DNA of 64,000 nt, from positions 1,054,001-1,118,000 of the forward strand of contig JBLDXI010000004.1 of assembly GCA_047495785.1 (NCBI GenBank), given 5' to 3'. Numbering within the stretch: position 1 is the stretch's first letter; the number at the start of each line of letters is the position of its first letter. Below the pieces are notes generated by a model. The model ran no database searches. It had not been told where the DNA came from and saw only the letters and a list, made by a program, of their open reading frames with translations. This DNA comes from Lepidodermella squamata. Lineage: Eukaryota; Gastrotricha. The position numbers and the translations under genes were made by a program. This document shows positions 53,512 through 64,000 of this stretch, one piece after another.

Positions 53512-54357
53512 TTTTATAACAAGCTTGTTCACGCTAAGTGAATAAAAAATCAATTAATATTTGCGAATCGCACTTTTTGGCACGTGCCGATATGAAATCA
53601 CGCAAAAAAACATAGTAGTGAGAAAATTGTGAATGAAAAATGTCAACATTTCGGTTAATGGACGACTAAAAATTCAAATTTCGGAACCGCGCCCTGGATT
53701 TTTGTAGTAAAATCATTAGAAAAATTATGAATTTTCCATATTTTATACCAAAAATCGTGATGGATGTTTTGGAGAAATGATTTGTTTTCGCCATACATTT
53801 GTATAGGGTCCAAAGGTCGCGTGATTTTATTTACACATAAAACAGGGCTTGATCGTGAGTGTCATATCTGCAGCATTTTTTTATCTATGGTTGACACAGG
53901 GGTTGAAAAATCCACAGGGGGTAATGGGTAATCCCTTTGATCCGATTAATTCGAGACGAATAACCCAAAGGCACCTCTGACTCGCGAATCATACTCCCTG
54001 CTGATTAACTACTTCGAGAGGTCCAGGAAAGTCAACTCGAAAAATATGATTTCTCCGCATTGCTGATGTGCTACATGAAAATTGCTCCATTACTCAAGAC
54101 AATAGCGGCTTTCAAGCCGAAATGTCCCATTTTGTAATCGAAATTGTGGTGAACTCATACCGAACACACACAACACTTCTCTTTCCCCTAAAAAGTGTCT
54201 TTCCCTTCATTTTCAGGCTTTATTCCGTTCGACTTCTAAATTATAACATCGGAGAGCATCATTCAAAGATTAGATCATACATGTTTCATACACGGCCATA
54301 CCCTTCCATTTCATCATCAGACACAGCTCACGCGTGTGGTAATACTTGGCAGAAAAT
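53512..54357. other. Intergenic region without a supported gene
   Basis: About 850 bp, AT-rich, no motif recognised. It is the region downstream of the minus-strand gene that ends at 54358. Confidence 0.4.
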
Positions 54358-56401
54358 TCAAAAGAACCTCTCGCATAAGACGTAGGCGAGCGATAGGTCA
54401 CAAGCAGCAGATATAAAGTACCAAGGGCCTCCGATATAGGCGATATTAGCACAGCCATCGAGCACCAACCCAGTCACTTGCGAATCGAACGTGAATTTCG
54501 AACCATCGTCCCATTTAAAGACTCCCCCTTGCGCGGAGAGGCCGATCCAGTAACGGTAAATATGTTGGTTGATAGACGCCGTTGCAAATTGCCTAGCCAG
54601 AGCCAGCTCTTCGTCTGACCTAATCGTAGCTATCGTAGCGTTGTTAGCAAGGCATGTCGCTACGCCGTCAACTTTACTGACCGCTGAGCCGGACGACTTG
54701 AATTTCAAGAATTTCTTGGTCGCATTCTTGCAGGCGTTTTCGTCGGCATATGTGATGTTGGCCGGAATTTGCAGCTGAGTTGCCGCGTTGCAGCCTATCG
54801 ACTGCCTTACGCAATGAACCGCCCCGTCACTGTTGTCGACACAGCGAACACTGACCTAGAAGTCCAATGGCAATGTTGAACACAAGGGATAATATTTTGT
54901 GAGTATTACCAGAGATCGCAAGCAGTCGGCGTAGTTTCCGACAAAATCTGATTTCGACTGGAAAATCGTTACCTGAAAGAAGAATATTTTAGGACAATTT
55001 TTCACGGATAATGGTTCAATGAAACAAACAACATCATACAAAATCCCTCAAGCAAAATGATTTAGAATTTTTCGTGAAGACCAATTTAGACAAAAAAGAT
55101 TTGCTAAACATTCAGACCAGTAAAACTGTAGATTCAATCCTCGGCTTTTCATGATTCAAGGTTCAAAATCGTAATTAAAAATAGAGATCAGCCTACCACT
55201 GTCATAGGCGACGGGCACGAGTTGCGGCAAACCATTCCGCCAGATGTCGAGCATAAGGCAGCGGGCTGAAATATTTCTGGAATTAATTTTCTATAATTAT
55301 TATTGCACGAAGAACGAACTCCTGCGGCGCAATGGAATCGGTCGATGTGAGTTCCACTACTGTACGACTGATGATAGGAATATTAAAAAATGTGCTTTCA
55401 ATCTTTAAAAGCCAATTAACCTGAGCCATTGAGGTTTGATTGCAGGGCGTTGTTTGGCAGCCGACGAAGGACCGATCGCTTTGGAGGAAGCATCGAATGT
55501 GAGGCATGAAATCAGATTCAATCCGCACAACTGTAGAAGTTGTTATAAACTTTTCAATGAACAACCTCAGCAAAAAGACCCCCTGAGGGTTTTCTCACTT
55601 TTACCTGCCCAACTTTACGATACCTGATTCTAAGAACAATAAAAAACTAACTGTGTTCCTGAGCCAAGCAGAGTTGCATCGTGCTATAGCTGCCGACCGG
55701 GTTCTGCTTTGGGATAATAACAAAAAATGAACAATTTCTCGATTCAATATCAATTAAATCCCACCCCACTATTTGGGCAAGAGCCGTTGATTGGAATGCA
55801 AGTCCGCTGGCCATTTTTGTCACAAGCCGTCGCCTGAATATTCTAAAGTAGGTAAAAATGCCGCGTTTCAATGCCGTATCCAAATAATTTCTCAAAATCA
55901 AACCAAGATTTTTTTGATCGTCGATCGGCACACATCGTACTGCGATGCGAATGAGTCTCCGAGAAATTCAGCCGTCTATATCAAGGAATACGAGTGAGAA
56001 TTTTACTTGATAGTACTACTACAAACCATGACTTCATCATTTTTATCACAGCCAAGATTACGAGGGATGCATCGCATGTTGATTGTTTTGTGGTTGAAAC
56101 AGCTTCGAGCAGCCTAAAATCAAATTTGTGATAGTTGACGAGCTAAAAAGCGACATAACTCACGCCGGATTTGCAGCTCGAAAATGAATTCAACGTGAGC
56201 CCGAGCTTTATTAAATGCCGAAATAGCAAAAATAAAATCAGTGTTAAAAAAATCGCTTGCCTGAAATTCATCGAGGAACGAACAACTTGCTTTACAGCCT
56301 GTAAATGTGTCATTCAAACGGGAGAAACATCGCTTGAATTCTTGTGGATAGGCCGAAGCAGTTATGCTCAATATGAGGAAAACACGAATTAATTCAGTCA
56401 T
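54358..56401 (-). CDS. Secreted Cys-rich (CF-module) protein with C-terminal C-type lectin-like domain, intact
   Basis: Eleven exons in gene order: 56401-56261, 56205-56164, 56113-56027, 55975-55904, 55833-55765, 55706-55652, 55530-55421, 55367-55320, 55265-55197, 54972-54910, 54855-54358. The frame is open throughout, 417 residues. A signal peptide is followed by repeated modules with a Cys-Phe pair and a Gly-Cys: EFKRCFSRLNDTFTGCK, RSCFNHKTINMRCIP, HIRCFLQSDRSFVGC. The last exon holds a lectin-like domain (TCLANNATIATIRSDEELAL, RYWIGLSAQGGVFKWDDG, LCERF). No EPN/WND sugar motif is seen. Exon 1 ends at a GC donor (GCAAGC). Exon lengths 42, 87, 72, 110, 48, 69 and 63 are shared with the plus-strand relative at 58522. 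Confidence 0.85.
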
Positions 56402-57113
56402 AATTCGAAATCGGATTTTAAGATGGGTGAAAAATGGACGAGTAAAATAAATGAATGAAATGAAATCACTTACCGATGCGAGCACACGTTGTTTGTGTCA
56501 TTTCCAGGAAAACAACCGGCGATTGACACGCGCTCTTTTCAAATATATTGTAAACAGCGTATTATACTCAACCTCGATAGCTCGATGAATCAATTTGAGA
56601 TTTGAGAAATCCCAAGATTTTATGGGCACCAATTCCTCAAGTGTTTGCCGATGAAGCAAACAATCTGTTGCGTTCGCCACTGCCGCCGAGGACCAACTTC
56701 GGCGTCTTGAAGTTCTACATTCTACAAAACAATCATCTCCGGGCGATTCTCCGCGTCCGCATGGATGACCGTGCCCGGGTCTATAGTCTACACCTTTGGG
56801 CCTCGCAGTAGTATGCCCAGTCTACCCACACATCTGGCTTGTGTTCAAAGCCCCTATGTGAAGAGTCATATCGCTAGCGACGTTGAATAACTCGGAGTCA
56901 GGCTAGTTTACTTCCATTTCAAGGTGAAAAGTGAAAAGTGAAATTCCTTTTGCTAATGCATTCTTATTCAAGTAAAAAGCCGCTTAATCGTCTCCAGTCA
57001 CATTGAAACGGATGAAACGGACAAGCCTAAATCCTAGATATTCAACGTCGCAAACGATATATCCGAAGATTCGACCACCTTTCAAGAAAATTGTACTAAT
57101 TCTGTGGCAAACC
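56402..57113. other. Spacer between two family members
   Basis: About 700 bp. I looked for later exons of the 57114-57459 copy and found none, so that gene is truncated here. It serves as the upstream region of the 54358-56401 gene. Confidence 0.45.
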
Positions 57114-57459
57114 ATGACTTCATCATTTTGATTGCAGCCAAGATTAAGAGGAATACATCGCATGTTGACTGCTTTGCAGTTGAGCAGACTGGAATAATGC
57201 TCAAGAATTCGAAGTTATCACAGTTTGTCAGAAATTCACGCCTGATGAACATGACTCAGGTGACAGCAAGGCAAGGCCGAGCTAAATTGAAGGCATGACA
57301 ATGAAATAAACTAGCAACCTGAAATTCATCCAAGAATGAGCAGTTCATTTTACAGCCTACGAAGGCATCATTCAAGCGTGAAAAGCAACGCTTGTATTCG
57401 GCTTTAACGCCAGCTTGAAAAACGATTGAAGCAAATAAAATTCGAAGAATAAAGGTCAC
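57114..57459 (-). pseudogene. Truncated CF-module gene, exons 1-3 only
   Basis: Exon 1 (57459-57319) has a signal peptide then EYKRCFSRLNDAFVGCK and CSFLDEFQ; exon 2 (57281-57240, 42 bases) and exon 3 (about 57199-57114) follow the same positions as in the intact genes. Exon 3 is one base short in its first part (VNMRCIPLNLGC is in a shifted frame), and nothing resembling exon 4 follows. It is a partial duplicate, head-to-tail with the intact minus-strand gene. Confidence 0.75.
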
Positions 57460-58521
57460 ATCTTTAAATCTCGAATTTTCAAAAATTATGAAAATATGGC
57501 TAAAATTAATGTCGAAGAAATAGGCCGATAAAGTGTCAACTAAGCGAATAATAAGGGTTCATGTCATTATTTCAGCAATTTCAGCAACACGCGTTCGCAT
57601 CGGGAGAAATTTTTTGATCTCGTTCTCCCTTTCTGCTAACAAAGACAAAAATTGATTGTCCAACGCTCCAGTCAATAAAGCAAATATTCCATAATTGACC
57701 AATCTAGAACATTTATTGTCCTAGTTGTACTATTGCGCAACTCTTCTAACGAAACGAACGAGGTCAAATTCCGAAGTCACGCAACAAATTAAATTATTGT
57801 CGCATGACTAATTTTCATTTCAATTTCCAATTTCCAATTTATCATCATTTCAAATCTTTTGTGTTCAACTCTATTTAATGAATTTTCCAAGTTCCAAGAT
57901 TATGTCTGCTTTTATTTGAAGAATGCCAGAAGTTGTTACGAACCCAAATAGTGTTAGACTAAGTTTCTTTCAATTTCAATCCTGTGGTAAATGATAGCCA
58001 CATTGCGATGAGGTCGCGTTGCTCCTTAGTTTCCAATAGCTAATAAAAGGGCTGTATAGCGATTGCTCAGAACAGTCCCAGCTCGGGCTCGAAGCTTGAC
58101 CACAGGGGGACCTTTATGCTTTTTTCTCTGGCCCCTGCGGAAACTTTAGCGATATAAGGGGGACCCTTACCTATATCCCCCTTTCGGCAAAGTGTCCATC
58201 TTCACTGTAAGGACCGATGGAACTAGCAGGGATGAGCGGTATTTGGCTCTCTGAACCATTTTTAACTGCCAAATTTAGCGGCTGTGGCATCATTTTTTTG
58301 CCTTTTGCCTGTTTTGCCTGTCAACAAAAATGGCATGGAATTTATTTTAAAGAATTTTTAAGATAGTGTAGGCCTGCAGGTTCAAAATAAATTCCCCATT
58401 CCCAAAATCCCATGTTTGGTTCCTTGAATCTGACATTTTTGCATTGTTCCATGGCAAACGATCTATCATTTCTTATTCATTAGATTTTATATCAATCAAT
58501 TAAAAATAAAATCTTAATAGT
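57460..58521. other. Divergent intergenic region
   Basis: About 1.06 kb between the truncated minus-strand copy and the plus-strand gene. No gene. A GC-rich patch at about 58060-58160 has runs of GGGGGACC and GGGGGACCC. Confidence 0.4.
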
Positions 58522-61391
58522 ATGACGGCTGCTATCCTGCGCATGGCCTTATTTCTCGGATTGATCGAATTTGCGTTTTCAGTCGACTACAAACGCTGCT
58601 TCTACCGGCTCAATGACACATTTGCCGGCTGTAAAACCACCTGTTCCTTTCTCGACGAAGTTCAGGTATAAAAATTACATCACGTCAACGAATTTCTCAT
58701 CAAAGCCGATTTGACAATTTCAGCTGGGACTCGCTTTACCGTCGTCGTCAAGTTGCTTAAGTGGGGTAAGCTATTGTCGTAGCGAATTCAAATTCGAGGC
58801 TATTGTTCATCTACTTATGCCGATTTTTTAGGCAGCTCGAAGCTGCTTCAACTACAAAACAATTAACATGCGTTGTATCCCACGTAACCTGGGCTGTTCA
58901 TCGACTGATGAAGTTATGGTTAGCACGAGAGATTCACGTCAATACGATCTTAGCTATTTGTGTCATTTTACGACAGACTGCCGAATTTCTCGGAAACAAC
59001 TTTGAAGTCCAGTATAGGACGTGCAGGTCTGCGATTAAAGAATTTCTGGTCAGTTACACAGAGAGATAGAGATACAACAATAACAACGCTAATTTATCAT
59101 TCTCACAGAATACTCAAGCCACGCTTTGCGACAAAAATGGCCAGCGAACTTGCATTCCAAACAATGGCTCATGTCCGAATGGCGGAGTAATTACTTTTTT
59201 CACCCTCAATTCCTTTTTAAAATATCACACTTTGTGATTATTATTAAATTTTATATTTTAATTTAGGCTTCATTTTTCTTCGAGAGTTAACACTCTGATC
59301 ACTCCGTTCTCTATGATTCCTTCGAAGAATTTCGTAGGCTACTGGTCAACAACTTACTCGTGCATGGCGCAAGAGAATCGTGAGTTTTTTTGGGGATCAA
59401 GCCATGGCTGATGATTTCATTCACGTTACAGTTGAGCGAAATGACGCCGATTTCCTGCCACATTATCGATGCTTTCTCCAGAGCGATCGGTCTTTTCTCG
59501 GCTGCCAATCACTCCCTTGCAATTCTACTACTATGACTCAGGTACGTTGTTGGGGAAATGACAATGGTAACAATGTTCATAGTTCATTTTCAGTCTTTCA
59601 GTGGAGGCACGTACATCGACAAAGCTCATTGCATTAACGGGGTTGGTTTGAAATGTTGTAGGACTTTTTAAATTTTTTTTCGAAAAATCACAGCCGGCAG
59701 GCCTTTGCTCGTCGTCGAATGGCAATGTTTGTCGCAGCTCCTGCCCTGCTCCCATGGCAGAAGTAGGTTCCTTCCTATGAAATTTCTCACAATTTTCAAG
59801 TCGATTGCGAACCTTTAAGGTGTCGATATTCAGCTCGAAAGCAGACTTTCCTAGCAACTACGCCGAATGCCTCACGACACAGGTTTGAATTAAGTGTCAA
59901 CGATATATTTGCATAACAAGCCTGTAAACTCGTTAGAAACCTCACACACTATGCGTTGATCAAACATCCTTCGCGTATTTGAAGTGCTTGCTCGTCGCCA
60001 ATGGTTCATCTTGCCCAACAGGAAGTATTACAGGACTAACTTTCAATACCTTGGCCGATTGCTATTCAGGTTGGATTCGATGGTCCATATCTCTCTAATC
60101 ATTTGGTTCTCCTATCTTCCTAAAGCTCCACCTGCCATGTACCCTAATAAACGCTGCTTCGAGCCATCGAGTGGGGCTTTCTCAGGCTGTATTGCAGCAA
60201 GTTCGTCGTGCCCTGTTGGCGAGGTAGATTGCCTTGTTTGAGAACTACTCGAAAATTTGTTGAATTTCTTCAATAGTCACCCGGCTCATCTGTTTACGTC
60301 ACCAAGGCCGCCTGCGAAATTGGCGTGAGTTCGAAATTTAATATCGAATTTTTTGATAAGCTGCGATCGTATTTCCTTAGAACATTCAACTGTGTTACGA
60401 TTCGACTACCGGCGGAAGTTGTCGCGAATCTTGCCAGACTGGAAACGGGAAATATGATGTGAGCCTATGCTAATTTCTTTGCTTCTTCAAGGCCTACTTT
60501 TATTTTTCTAGTTTGGGCCAATTGGGAATGCGAACGGTTCATTCATCCAAAATATCGCGACATGTCAAAGCTTGGTCCAGGTTCGAAATAATCAGGAAAG
60601 TTCAGGAATTACAAATTTAAAACAATTTTTTTCAGGGCCAGCATAAAAAATGCCTCAACAATGGTACAAATACCTATGCTATTTGCGTTCCACAGACGAA
60701 ATCTTGCCCCCTCAATACTGTGAGTCAATTTTCGACGTTTTTGGGTGATTGATGTTTCTGAGTCTTTTTCAGGTACAGATGAGTGGCAATGCAATTAGTT
60801 CCAACTTTAGCATGTGCCAAGCGGAGTTAGTTCTTTTCACTGGTCAAATTCTGACAAAAAATCAAATATTTTCACATCTCGATTGAAACAGGTTCTTCCG
60901 ATGCGAGGCATATGGTGGGGTGGTCAAGTGCTACCCGAATTTCGCTGGCACCTGCGGTCAAAATGAAACTCGCTACCCCAATTCGACATACTTGAGCGAG
61001 AGCCGATGCCTCAATGCCACTAAGCAATTTTTCGCAATTCAGTGGGGTGGTTCTTATCTCTCAAAAGCTCAAGCGAGGGACAAATGTCAGAATCAGGGTG
61101 GCCGACTCGGTATGATAAAAGCAATCAAGCAATGAATTGGCTTTGGTGCAACAGATCAACTCATTGGTTAGCACGTACAACCTGTGGATGGCTATGACTC
61201 GCATATCCGGGGTGTTGACCTGGGACGACGGAACTCCTTACACCGTAGTCGGTGCCGATTGGCGTTACGGCGTACCCGATAGCTCAATGGACTGTGCAAA
61301 GATGTACCTCTTCATTGGTAAATGGTACTTTGATTCAACGTTATGTACCAGTACTTGGGCTGGGGCCCTGTGCGAGAGATACATTGCCTGA
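58522..61391 (+). pseudogene. Secreted CF-module protein with C-terminal lectin-like domain, frameshifted in the last exon
   Basis: Eighteen exons: 58522-58665, 58724-58765, 58832-58918, 58977-59048, 59109-59186, 59328-59379, 59432-59541, 59594-59641, 59694-59762, 59820-59882, 59985-60069, 60126-60223, 60277-60324, 60381-60458, 60512-60580, 60636-60719, 60773-60825, 60892-61391. The first ten match the intact relative at 54358-56401 in order and almost in length; seven further exons add modules (KRCFEPSSGAFSGC, LCYDSTTGGSCRESC, KCLNNGTNTYAICVP) before the lectin exon. In the last exon the frame meets TGA at 61134-61136; one base later the next frame continues the domain (VLTWDDGTPY, CERYIA, stop 61389-61391). 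One extra base near 61130 explains this. It may be a true lesion or a sequencing error, as everything else is intact. Confidence 0.82.
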
Positions 61392-64000
61392 TCGAGATAT
61401 TTCTCAGGCTGACAAGCTGCATCGCGAGTTACGGAACAATTTTTCGATTTATTTGCCCGTATATAATCTATATTATGCAAATCACCTGATAATTGCAAAT
61501 CGCACTGTCTTCAGTGTTAAATAATACATCTTCGATTAAAAATGATATTCTGAAGTCAAGAAAATGTGTGTCAACAGGGGTTACAAATAAACTTAGTTTT
61601 CGATGTTGCCGATATTCTTTCAATCGAAATAAATCGAGGTTTTGCTCTGCTTTTCCTGTTTTGCTTGAATTTGCCTGAATTCAGTCAAAAAATAATTTCA
61701 ACGTGGCCAAATTGATTTTTTTAATTTAGAAATGTGGAATTATTGAATGAGCAGACTCGGCTTTTCGAAAGACTGGCCTGGCTTTACCCGAACTTGCGCA
61801 ACAGCGCAACGAATTACGAACCCCGCGAGACGGAAGAATGATTCACCAAGAGCGGTACTTAAGCGGTGAGGCGCCTTACCAATTGCTAAATGTTGAAGAA
61901 CAAAATGCAACAATAAATACAGTAGCAGTAACTTGCGGCCAGGGTATTCGGTTTAAAGTCAAACCAGTTCCTACCAGTTTACACCGGTGCCGCTATAAAC
62001 CGGTTTTTTTCAAGTTCAATAAAAACCGCGGTTTTACGTAAACAGACAAATCCGACGGTTAGACAGTAAGACATCACCAGGAATGTGTCGTCCTAGCTGA
62101 AATTGTTAGCGCAAAGATCAGGAGTTGCGTTGGTTATGATAATCAGCTTTGATTCTAAGCGTGAAGGATCATTTGCCAAGTAAGATTCGGCAAAATTCGA
62201 ACAAAATCAATCATTCACTGTATAATCGATAATCGATAACCGATACTCCCAGTGTGAAAACAGATGCGCTCAGTGTGTTCAGCGCCTCAGATTACCCCTA
62301 GTATTCAACTATCTCCAAATAATTCACAAAACTAACGAAAATATCGCAAAATCAAAATTCACTTCCGCTTTCTTAATTGTTGAGCGGATAATTGGAAAAA
62401 AATTTTTCAAAGGAATCGGCAAAACCGCGTCTTTTGATCGCAAAATCCCCTTAGAAATCGATGATTTTGCGCTTAAGCCGACCAACGAGAAATAAATTCC
62501 TATACAGAGTACTACGCACTATAAACAGCACTACGCGCGCATAATATTATAAGATATATACTTATTTGAAATATCTGTATAAACCCCAACCCTGTTGAAA
62601 ATGCATATTTACTACGCAGGTCAACGGACACCAGCGACTGAAATCGGATTACTCCTTACCTCAACCGTCTTGTTACCGCGGTCTGGGACCGATTGGATAG
62701 CGCAAATCATGGTAGCACCCGCATATTTGCTATTTTATAAGAAGTATGCGCTTCATTCAACTTGTTACAGGTGAAATAAGGGCTCTGCCGCGTAAGGTAA
62801 GGTGAATAGCCCAGTTTTGAAGCTCGATTTTGAGCTTAAAATATGATTATCCATCAAGGCGAAAAATTCGTAGATAAGTTGTCGTGGTTCATGCTGTTTT
62901 CTTTTTTGAAACCTTCTTCTCAATCTTCTCTCCTGTTTGAATACAAAAACTTATGGTGCAGCCATGGGTTTTTTCAAGATAAGTGCCATGAAAGATGAAA
63001 AATCCTCACTTTCTCTTCGATTCGGACTTGAATCGGATGTGGAGGGAAAATACCTTTAAACCGTTTTCAGAATTGTCATAGCTATCACAGATCTTGAGAA
63101 AATTAGCTGTTTTTCTTTTTTTTAATGCTTTATTTATTTATTTATTATTTATTTATTTATTTGAAAGCTCATACGCCCAAGAGAGGGCAGCTTGACAATG
63201 TTAAGGAAAACAACATATAATTGCAGGACAAGTTCAGATTATAGGACAGGAAAGGTGTAGTAGGAGAAAACAAAGTTATAGATCAGACACTCGATCAATT
63301 CTGTTCTGATGTAACTGAGCAACAAAATCGCAACAAGAATCGTTAAGTATATCTTGTGTAAAAAATCAATGTCAGCATGTTTGCGAAGTTCGGAGTCCAA
63401 GCTGCTTTCAGGCCCGAATGTATACCTAACGGTCCCACTATGGGTCTAAGGGTCCCACCTGCGGTTTTCTTGTGGTTTTCAGGTCTGAACCTCTTGAGGA
63501 CCCTCACTGGCCTTGGCCCCACCTCCCGGACAAAAAAGTTTGAGTAAATTAACATTGTAAATTCCTGTATTTTGGTGTGAATTGCAGTTTATTCTGGTAT
63601 TTTCATGTCAGCAAATCAGGAACCAGCTCAGCGATCCGGAATTCAGCGTTGTAAAACAGGGTTTTTCGTTTTTCGGCCGAGAAACTTCATGTAAATTCGT
63701 GTAAACCCTGAAATTCGGTCATGTAAACTCATGGATCTTCGTCCTTCAGTTATTTCTTCGATGTATTTCAATGGAAGCTGTACGATTTCTCGTCTGAAAC
63801 ATCCTCACATGATTTTACATCCTGAAAACGACGTTGTATTCTCATGTAGGAAGATCGATCGAATAAAAAGTAAATAAATTTTTAAAACTAGCAAAACAGG
63901 CGGGCGCAAGCGCCCGCCAATGTATTTATACTTCCTATTGAAAGCGTAATACTGCCTGAAACCCCTCAATGAATGTTAACGACCGTGTTTCTCATTCTTA
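61392..64000. other. Right end of the window, no supported gene
   Basis: Contains AATAAA signals at about 61586 and 61629, runs of ATCGATAATCGATA at about 62225, a (TTTA)n microsatellite at about 63131-63164, and AGGTCCCAC-like repeats around 63420-63460. Short frames have no recognisable content. Confidence 0.5.

Overview
This is eukaryotic nuclear DNA, most likely from a nematode or another small invertebrate with compact introns. The host-like genes have many introns of about 45-60 bases with TTTTCAG-type 3' splice sites, encode secreted C-type lectin and EGF proteins, and contain a few GC-AG introns. I cannot name the species from the sequence alone.

Region 1-46.5 kb is a nest of transposable elements. 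(0) The outermost layer is a MULE-type transposase with a SWIM zinc finger (1-1633) whose probable C-terminal half, a ULP1-like cysteine protease, lies 44 kb away (45547-46487). (1) Between the halves sits an element with CATCCCGC-rich inverted ends (1636-45544, TA on both sides). (2) Inside it is a complete Polinton/Maverick (2090-45206) with 116-bp inverted termini and a 6-bp target duplication, AATATC. (3) Into a 27-30-bp satellite array near the left end of the Polinton is inserted a 17.5-kb element (7114-24590) with 1.36-kb inverted arms and a 4-bp duplication, ACTT. (4) Inside that is a pogo-type transposon (17795-22483) whose transposase appears to be fused to an OTU protease. Two further insertions break Polinton genes at the right: a 979-bp foldback element (40396-41374) and a 721-bp hAT-type element (41509-42229).

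The Polinton core (25.5-45.2 kb) encodes a protein-primed DNA polymerase B (broken by one amber codon), an integrase with a phospholipase A2-like N-terminus and a chromodomain C-terminus, a packaging ATPase, penton-like and major capsid proteins, two small hydrophobic core proteins, an adenain-type protease, several zinc-ribbon proteins including a VLTF3-like one, a fibre-like protein (broken by an ochre codon), membrane, coiled-coil and HTH proteins. At least two Polinton genes are spliced. The protease lacks its own ATG and is reached from the upstream core-protein gene through a canonical A_AAA_AAC slippery site placed directly before that gene's stop codon.

The 17.5-kb element also carries pieces of host-like genes: a C-type lectin domain exon and the first exon of a Cys-rich secreted family. 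The same family occupies 54.3-61.4 kb. A large EGF/C-type lectin gene lies at 47.2-51.3 kb. A short pogo-derived MITE (52893-53509) lies between. The last 2.6 kb contain no gene I can support.
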